Shown here piece by piece: positions 5,224-8,559 of a stretch of DNA of 8,559 nt (the first letter of the stretch is position 1; each line of letters starts with the position of its first letter). The translations under genes and the position numbers were made by a program. The notes under the pieces were generated by a model. That model worked only from the letters and a program-made list of their open reading frames with translations, had not been told where the DNA came from and did not search any database. This DNA comes from Candidatus Sumerlaeota bacterium (GTDB lineage Bacteria; Sumerlaeota; Sumerlaeia; JADFCT01): assembly GCA_017161665.1 (NCBI GenBank), contig JADFCT010000153.1:1-8559 (forward strand). Reading direction: 5' to 3'.

Positions 5224-7374
5224 ATGCAGTCCAAATGCTTTTTTTATGAGAAGCACAACCTGCGCTGGGCCGGCATGGCGATTGGCCTCATCGTTTCCTT
5301 TGCGGCGATGGCCGCGGAGGCCCCCATTGACCGCCATGCCCTGGTGACACGAAACAACGTCACCCTCACCCAACCGGATCCCCTGACGCCGTTAAGCGTC
5401 GGGAATGGGGAATTTGCCTTTACCGCCGACATCACGGGGCTTCAGTCCTTCCCCGCATTCCATGAAAATGGAATGCCGTTGGGAACCCAATCGCAATGGG
5501 CCTGGCATACGTCGCCCCATTCGAATCCGCCTGCTTTGTCGGAGGCCTTTGAGAACTACCAGGTGGCCGGGAGGGAGGTACCGTATGCCTCCGGGCAAAA
5601 TCCCACGGGCGGCTACAGCCCTGCCGCCGCATGGCTCCGCGCCAATCCCCATCGGCTCGACCTGGGGCGACTCGGTTTAAGCCTCAAAAAGGGAAATGGA
5701 GACGACGCCCAAATCACCGATCTGGCCGATACGCGCCAACAACTGGACCTCTGGAACGGACAGATCACCAGCCAGTTCCAGATCGAAGGGCGCCCCGTTC
5801 GGGTCCAGACGGTCTGTCATCCCCAACGCGACCTTCTGGCGGTACGGATCGAGTCTCCTTTGATTGCCGATAATCGTCTGTCCCTCTTTCTCCGTTTCCC
5901 CTATGGATCGGAAGTCTGGCGCAACGCCGCCGATTGGGAAAAACCGGATCGCCACACTACAAGTCTGCGCGTCAACGAAAACCAGGCGCTTTTTACAAGG
6001 ATACTGGACGACGACCGCTATTATGTGAACATGGCCTGGAGCGAAGGCGGTTCGATCTCCCTCCGCGCCCCCCATCACTATGAGCTGCGGGGACAAGGCG
6101 ACAGGCTGGAAATCGTAATTGCATTTTCGCCCAGCGATGTATTCGACCCCCTCCCGGATTTTTCGACCGTCCAGGCGACGGCTTCAGCCCATTGGCGACA
6201 ATTCTGGTCCACCGGCGCAGCCATTGATTTTTCAGCCTGCTCCGATCCACGGGCCGACGAACTGGAACGCCGCGTGGTTCTATCCCAATACCTGACCGCT
6301 ATTCAGTGCGCCGGTACACGCCCGCCACAGGAAACGGGCCTGGTCTGCAATAGTTGGCACGGAAAATTCCATCTGGAGATGCACTGGTGGCATGCCGTCC
6401 ATTTCGCTCTCTGGGATCGTCTCCCTCTGTTGGAACGCAGCCTTCCCTGGTATCAGTCCATTCTGCCGGCAGCCAAGGAAACCGCCCGGATCCAGGGATT
6501 CCGTGGCGCGCGCTGGCCGAAAATGACCGATCCGGACGGACGCGAAAGCCCCAGTAACGTCGGCGTCTTTCTCATCTGGCAACAACCCCACCCCATCTAT
6601 TATGCCGAATGTGCCTACCGCTCCCACCCCACCTCCCAAAGCCTGGAACGCTATCGGGATATTGTCTTCGAGACTGCCGAATTCATGGCCAGTTATCCCG
6701 TCTGGGAGGAAGCGAACCAACGCTATGTCCTGGGACCCGCTCTCATTCCGGCACAGGAAAGTTATGGCCGGGATCGTGCGCGCAATTTAAATCCCACCTT
6801 CGAACTGGCCTATTGGCAATGGGGACTCTCCGTAGCGCAGGAATGGCGCAAACGTCTGGGCATGTCGCCCCATCCCCAATGGGAACAGGTCCGGACCCGA
6901 CTGGCCAAACCCACGGTCCTCAACGGCGTTTACACAGGAATTGAAACGCCGCCCTATACCATCACACGCGATCATCCGTCCATGGTCGCCGCATGGGGCT
7001 TTCTGCCCCTCACCCCGATGATCGACCCGGCAGTCATGAAACGAACGTATGACCACATCCTCGCCGACTGGGACTGGCCGAGCACCTGGGGATGGGACTA
7101 CCCCATGTTGGCCATGACAGCCGCCCGTCTGGGCGAACCCGAAAAAGCGGTCAATGCGCTCTTCATGGAAACGCCCAAAAACCGATACCTGGCCAATGGG
7201 CATAACTATCAATCAGCACGCTTGCCCCTCTATCTGCCCGGAAACGGGGGACTGCTGACTGCCGTGGCCATGATGACCGCCGGCTGGGACAACGCCCCGG
7301 ATCGCCTGACCCCGGGCTTTCCGGATAATGGGCAATGGCGCATCCGATGGGAAGGACTGAAGCCCATGCCCTGA
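5224..7374 (+). CDS. Secreted (alpha/alpha)6-barrel glycoside hydrolase, GH65/GH95-like
   Basis: The protein has 716 residues. The start at 5224 is chosen because GAAAGGA lies about 8 bases upstream. Two earlier in-frame starts, TTG 5179 and ATG 5215, lack a placed Shine-Dalgarno site. Residues 1-30 are a signal peptide with hydrophobic GMAIGLIVSFAAMA and an AMA-like cleavage site. Residues about 35-320 form a beta-rich N-domain beginning with PLSVGNGEFAFTADITGLQSF, the opening seen in GH65-type and related six-hairpin glycosidases. The helical barrel follows, with CNSWHGKFHLEMHWWH at 375-390 and the loop GPALIPAQESYG at 504-515. Glu512 in that loop is the best general-acid candidate by analogy with the acid loop of GH95/GH65. 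These families act on alpha-linked sugars such as trehalose/maltose-type glucosides or fucosides, and the family here is not settled. It lies 52 bases after the lyase-GH5 gene, same strand, with no clear terminator between, so probably the same operon. Confidence 0.7.
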   Translation: MQSKCFFYEKHNLRWAGMAIGLIVSFAAMAAEAPIDRHALVTRNNVTLTQPDPLTPLSVGNGEFAFTADITGLQSFPAFHENGMPLGTQSQWAWHTSPHSNPPALSEAFENYQVAGREVPYASGQNPTGGYSPAAAWLRANPHRLDLGRLGLSLKKGNGDDAQITDLADTRQQLDLWNGQITSQFQIEGRPVRVQTVCHPQRDLLAVRIESPLIADNRLSLFLRFPYGSEVWRNAADWEKPDRHTTSLRVNENQALFTRILDDDRYYVNMAWSEGGSISLRAPHHYELRGQGDRLEIVIAFSPSDVFDPLPDFSTVQATASAHWRQFWSTGAAIDFSACSDPRADELERRVVLSQYLTAIQCAGTRPPQETGLVCNSWHGKFHLEMHWWHAVHFALWDRLPLLERSLPWYQSILPAAKETARIQGFRGARWPKMTDPDGRESPSNVGVFLIWQQPHPIYYAECAYRSHPTSQSLERYRDIVFETAEFMASYPVWEEANQRYVLGPALIPAQESYGRDRARNLNPTFELAYWQWGLSVAQEWRKRLGMSPHPQWEQVRTRLAKPTVLNGVYTGIETPPYTITRDHPSMVAAWGFLPLTPMIDPAVMKRTYDHILADWDWPSTWGWDYPMLAMTAARLGEPEKAVNALFMETPKNRYLANGHNYQSARLPLYLPGNGGLLTAVAMMTAGWDNAPDRLTPGFPDNGQWRIRWEGLKPMP

Positions 7375-7539
7375 CCCGGACGAGCAGTCGCCCTCTTGGG
7401 CAAAGAAGGGGGAGGCATAATGATCGTGATAGATTCCAGCGGCCCAATGCCCACCGGGAATGAGGCTCGCGAAAAGAATCCATCACCCTTTTCAACGAAT
7501 CTTACGAATTGTTTGTTTGCGTTGCCCGTCCGTTCCCTT

Positions 7540-7582
7540 GCGCGCCACCGAACCCCTGACGGCGCCGATGGAGGTCCGTTAG
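7540..7582 (-). repeat. Copy B of the possible dispersed intergenic repeat
   Basis: On the minus strand the blocks CTAA, CCTCCATCGGC, CC, TCA and GGCGCGC appear in the same order as at 673-704, with extra bases CGGA and GGGGTTCGGT inserted. The 12-base word at 7564-7575 is identical to 690-701. The order of shared blocks makes common origin more likely than chance, though two copies are weak proof. Confidence 0.4.
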
Positions 7583-7614
7583 CGTATTCAATTTGTGGGA
7601 GGGAGCCAATACGC
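7582..7614. repeat. Hairpin GCGTATT / AATACGC
   Basis: The arms 7582-7588 and 7608-7614 are perfect reverse complements around a 19-base loop. It adjoins repeat copy B and may be part of it. On the plus strand it is followed by CAAAAACC rather than a T-run, so it is not a terminator in that direction. Confidence 0.35.
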
Positions 7615-7737
7615 AAAAACCGATAGAATTTCCCATGTCCATAAAAATCGACACAACAAATGATGATAATGATAGCGGAGCGCGGTTGCGGTGGAATCTT
7701 TTTTTTGAATCATGAAGAGTAAAAGTTAAAGAAGATG

Positions 7738-7771
7738 GATTAGCTAATCGCCAAGGCGCGAAGACGCAAAA
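7738..7771. repeat. 12-base palindrome joined to a dispersed-repeat-like word
   Basis: GATTAGCTAATC (7738-7749) is an exact palindrome. It is followed at once by GCCAAGGCGCGAAGACGCAA (7750-7769) and AA. Sequences of the form 'gccaaggcgc(g/a)aagacgcaaa' recur in intergenic DNA of many environmental and PVC-type genomes, often translated by accident as '...FAPWRL...'. I recognise this from memory and cannot verify it here. Confidence 0.45.
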
Positions 7772-7847
7772 CAAGCCGGGGGCTGGCGCGCCGCTTTCCG
7801 ATAAGGCTCACTTCCAAGGATCCAAACATCCGCCAAGCCCCGAAGGC

Positions 7848-7964
7848 GTAGAGTAGGACGCTGGCGCGGTGGTTTTAGGCGGCGGGGATAGCAGTTGACT
7901 GGCGGCTTTCGCTTACTTACCAGTGTCTCAATCCGCCCCTTGACTCCGTTTCCAGCGTCCCCTC
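7848..7964 (-). ncRNA. Group II intron domain VI with branch-point A
   Basis: On the minus strand GAGGGGACGCTGG (7964-7952) pairs with CCAGCGTCC (7864-7856), then a U pairs with G, one A is left bulged (position 7854) and CTC closes the helix. The bulged A is the seventh base from the intron end TAC (7850-7848), exactly where the lariat branch point belongs. The distal part, 7865-7951, is an 87-base insert with its own pairing potential (for example ACTGG with CCAGT, GGCGG with CCGCC), making this domain long for the class. Confidence 0.75.
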
Positions 7965-7965
7965 A

Positions 7966-8559
7966 TCAAACCGGACGTGCCGTTTTCCGGCATCCGGCTT
8001 TCGGAGTTCCTTCGCATCGCAGGCGTTCGCGAGGATCGGGCGGACGGGCTGTGGAGAGTTTAAAGAGACCGTAGTCTTTATACAACGTCTCCGGGGGATA
8101 TTGCGAATATCCCGGCCCGCGTCGCCCGTGTCGACGCATCAACCACTTCCTCAATCGTTGTTCGACGTGCGTGCGCGCGCGCCGCATCACGCGCTGGGGA
8201 TGGCCGTAGTAAAAATAACTGAACCAGCCACGCAGCGTCTGATTGACTTCTCTCATCACCTCTTCCACCGGTTGGTTCCGTGTTCCACGATGGAGTTGGG
8301 CGCGCAGTTTATCCCGCAGGGACTGCTCGCTCTTCTTCGTGGGCCAGATACGCGGATACCTTTTTCCGGTTCGACAGTTTCGAACCTTGCGAATCTCGAA
8401 ACCGAGGAAGGCGAAACTCTCAGAGACCGCGTCGACCAGGCGCGTTTTCTCTTCGCTCAGCGTCAGAGACAATCGCGCACAGATCGAGCGCAGCGCTTCG
8501 AGCGCCGCCGCTCCCCCACCCGGGGGAAGCATGACTACAAAGTCGTCGGCGTACGAGAC
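7966..8559 (-). CDS. ltrA: Group II intron reverse transcriptase/maturase, C-terminal part
   Basis: The frame is open to the right edge and gives 197 residues, with no start codon required in view. It begins V-S-Y-A-D-D: the YADD box is the reverse-transcriptase active site holding two metal-binding aspartates. The rest of the palm and thumb follow (KTRLVDAVSESFAFLGFEIRK, about 31-51), then the maturase-specific domain X with LRGWFSYFYYG and RLRKWLMRRHGRRGPGYSQY, and finally YKDYGLFKL. In group II introns this protein helps splice its own RNA and copies it into target DNA. I see no HNH endonuclease zinc-finger motif after domain X, so the endonuclease domain seems absent, as in several bacterial intron classes. 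The last eleven codons before the TGA are at the same time domain V of the intron RNA. The frame is intact here, but the N-terminal fingers are outside the window. The symbol is the general family name. Confidence 0.9.
   Translation of the reverse strand, partial: VSYADDFVVMLPPGGGAAALEALRSICARLSLTLSEEKTRLVDAVSESFAFLGFEIRKVRNCRTGKRYPRIWPTKKSEQSLRDKLRAQLHRGTRNQPVEEVMREVNQTLRGWFSYFYYGHPQRVMRRARTHVEQRLRKWLMRRHGRRGPGYSQYPPETLYKDYGLFKLSTARPPDPRERLRCEGTPKAGCRKTARPV
7968..8001 (-). ncRNA. Group II intron domain V (catalytic hairpin)
   Basis: The minus strand 8001-7968 is 34 bases, the standard length. The basal stem pairs AAGCCGGA with TCCGGTTT, including a G-U wobble in the AGC catalytic triad. A T-G pair and a two-base AC bulge lead to an upper stem GCCG/CGGC with a GAAA-type loop. 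Triad, bulge and loop are the diagnostic features of domain V. It lies within the terminal codons of the maturase ORF, whose TGA begins on the last base of the hairpin. Confidence 0.85.

Larger units (their letters stand above)
7375..7847. other. Gene-free, repeat-bearing region between the hydrolase gene and the group II intron
   Basis: I find no credible gene in these 473 bases. The first 120 bases hold nothing distinct beyond a small GCCC-TCTT-GGGC hairpin (7390-7401) that is too weak to call a terminator. After that come a repeat copy (7540-7582), a 7-base hairpin (7582-7614), an AT-rich section with T8 (about 7615-7735), a 12-base palindrome joined to a dispersed-repeat-like word (7738-7771), a small hairpin (7774-7784) and a GGCGCGCC site (7785-7792). 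A 90-codon minus-strand frame across 7502-7774 is read out of these repeats and is probably not a gene. Confidence 0.6.
7848..8559 (-). mobile_element. Group II intron, 3' part (5' part outside window)
   Basis: The minus strand carries, in order, the maturase ORF (to 7966), a domain V hairpin (8001-7968), a three-base linker and a domain VI (7964-7851) ending TAC at 7848. The 3' end fits the group II rule of ending in A plus pyrimidine. The 5' half, with domains I-III and the GUGYG start, would lie to the right of the window, so intactness cannot be judged. The 3' exon begins at 7847 going left with GCCTTCGGGGC, a small hairpin-forming sequence. Confidence 0.85.

Noticed and set aside
7390..7401. 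Terminator after the hydrolase gene
   Set aside because: Only a 4-base stem (GCCC/GGGC) with no T-run; too weak to call.
7502..7774. 90-codon minus-strand frame between the hydrolase and the intron
   Set aside because: It reads through repeat copy B, a hairpin and the gccaaggcgcgaag word, giving a composition ('VFAPWRL', 'GFGGAQGNGRA') that I take as accidental translation of repeats; no clear ribosome binding site.
7774..7784. Minus-strand terminator AGCC-CCC-GGCT followed by TGTTTT
   Set aside because: The stem is only four pairs with a three-base loop and no gene on that strand ends nearby apart from the intron, so it may be chance or part of a repeat.
7966..8559. Retron, diversity-generating retroelement or CRISPR-associated reverse transcriptase
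   Set aside because: A maturase domain X follows the YADD box, and domain V and VI with a bulged branch-point A lie directly downstream, which together identify a group II intron.

Overview
The window (8,559 bases, GC-rich, well-spaced coding genes) looks like a polysaccharide-degradation locus from a Gram-negative-type bacterium. It bears signal-peptide-carrying carbohydrate-active enzymes, a MarR-family regulator and a group II intron. The enzyme mix, and an intergenic repeat of the 'gccaaggcgcgaagacgcaaa' kind, fit the PVC superphylum (Planctomycetes, Verrucomicrobia, Lentisphaerae/Kiritimatiellae) or neighbouring phyla such as Hydrogenedentota. That placement is an impression from protein style, not a proof.

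Layout. 1-598 (+) is the C-terminal part of a five-bladed beta-propeller glycosidase-like protein (GH43/GH32 superfamily style). 599-775 is a convergent gap holding a perfect 12-base inverted repeat followed, on the minus strand, by a T-run. This is a likely terminator for the minus-strand genes and may also be a copy of a dispersed repeat. On the minus strand a MarR regulator (2450-1965) and a secreted CE1-type esterase (1945-776) are 19 bases apart and probably form one operon. 2451-2684 is a divergent control region with a near-consensus sigma70-type promoter for the plus strand and two inverted repeats. On the plus strand, 2685-5171 encodes a secreted two-domain enzyme: a PL10-like pectate-lyase domain followed by a GH5-type (clan GH-A) glycosidase domain. 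It is followed 52 bases later by 5224-7374, a secreted (alpha/alpha)6-barrel glycosidase of GH65/GH95-like appearance.

7375-7847 is a gene-free stretch with palindromes and repeat-like sequence. From 7848 to the right edge, on the minus strand, lies the 3' part of a group II intron. The reverse transcriptase/maturase C-terminus starts at its YADD catalytic motif. Domain V overlaps the end of the ORF, and domain VI has a recognisable bulged branch-point A. The 5' part of the intron is outside the window.

How the genes may work together (inference): the lyase-GH5 protein, the alpha/alpha-barrel hydrolase, the propeller glycosidase and the esterase would together attack a decorated, pectin- or hemicellulose-like polymer outside the cytoplasm. 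The MarR protein, encoded divergently and upstream of the esterase, is well placed to control both transcription units, possibly in response to an aromatic acid released by the esterase. The least ordinary items are the lyase-GH5 fusion, the MarR/esterase coupling, the intergenic repeat pair, and the intron's ORF/domain V overlap with its large domain VI.
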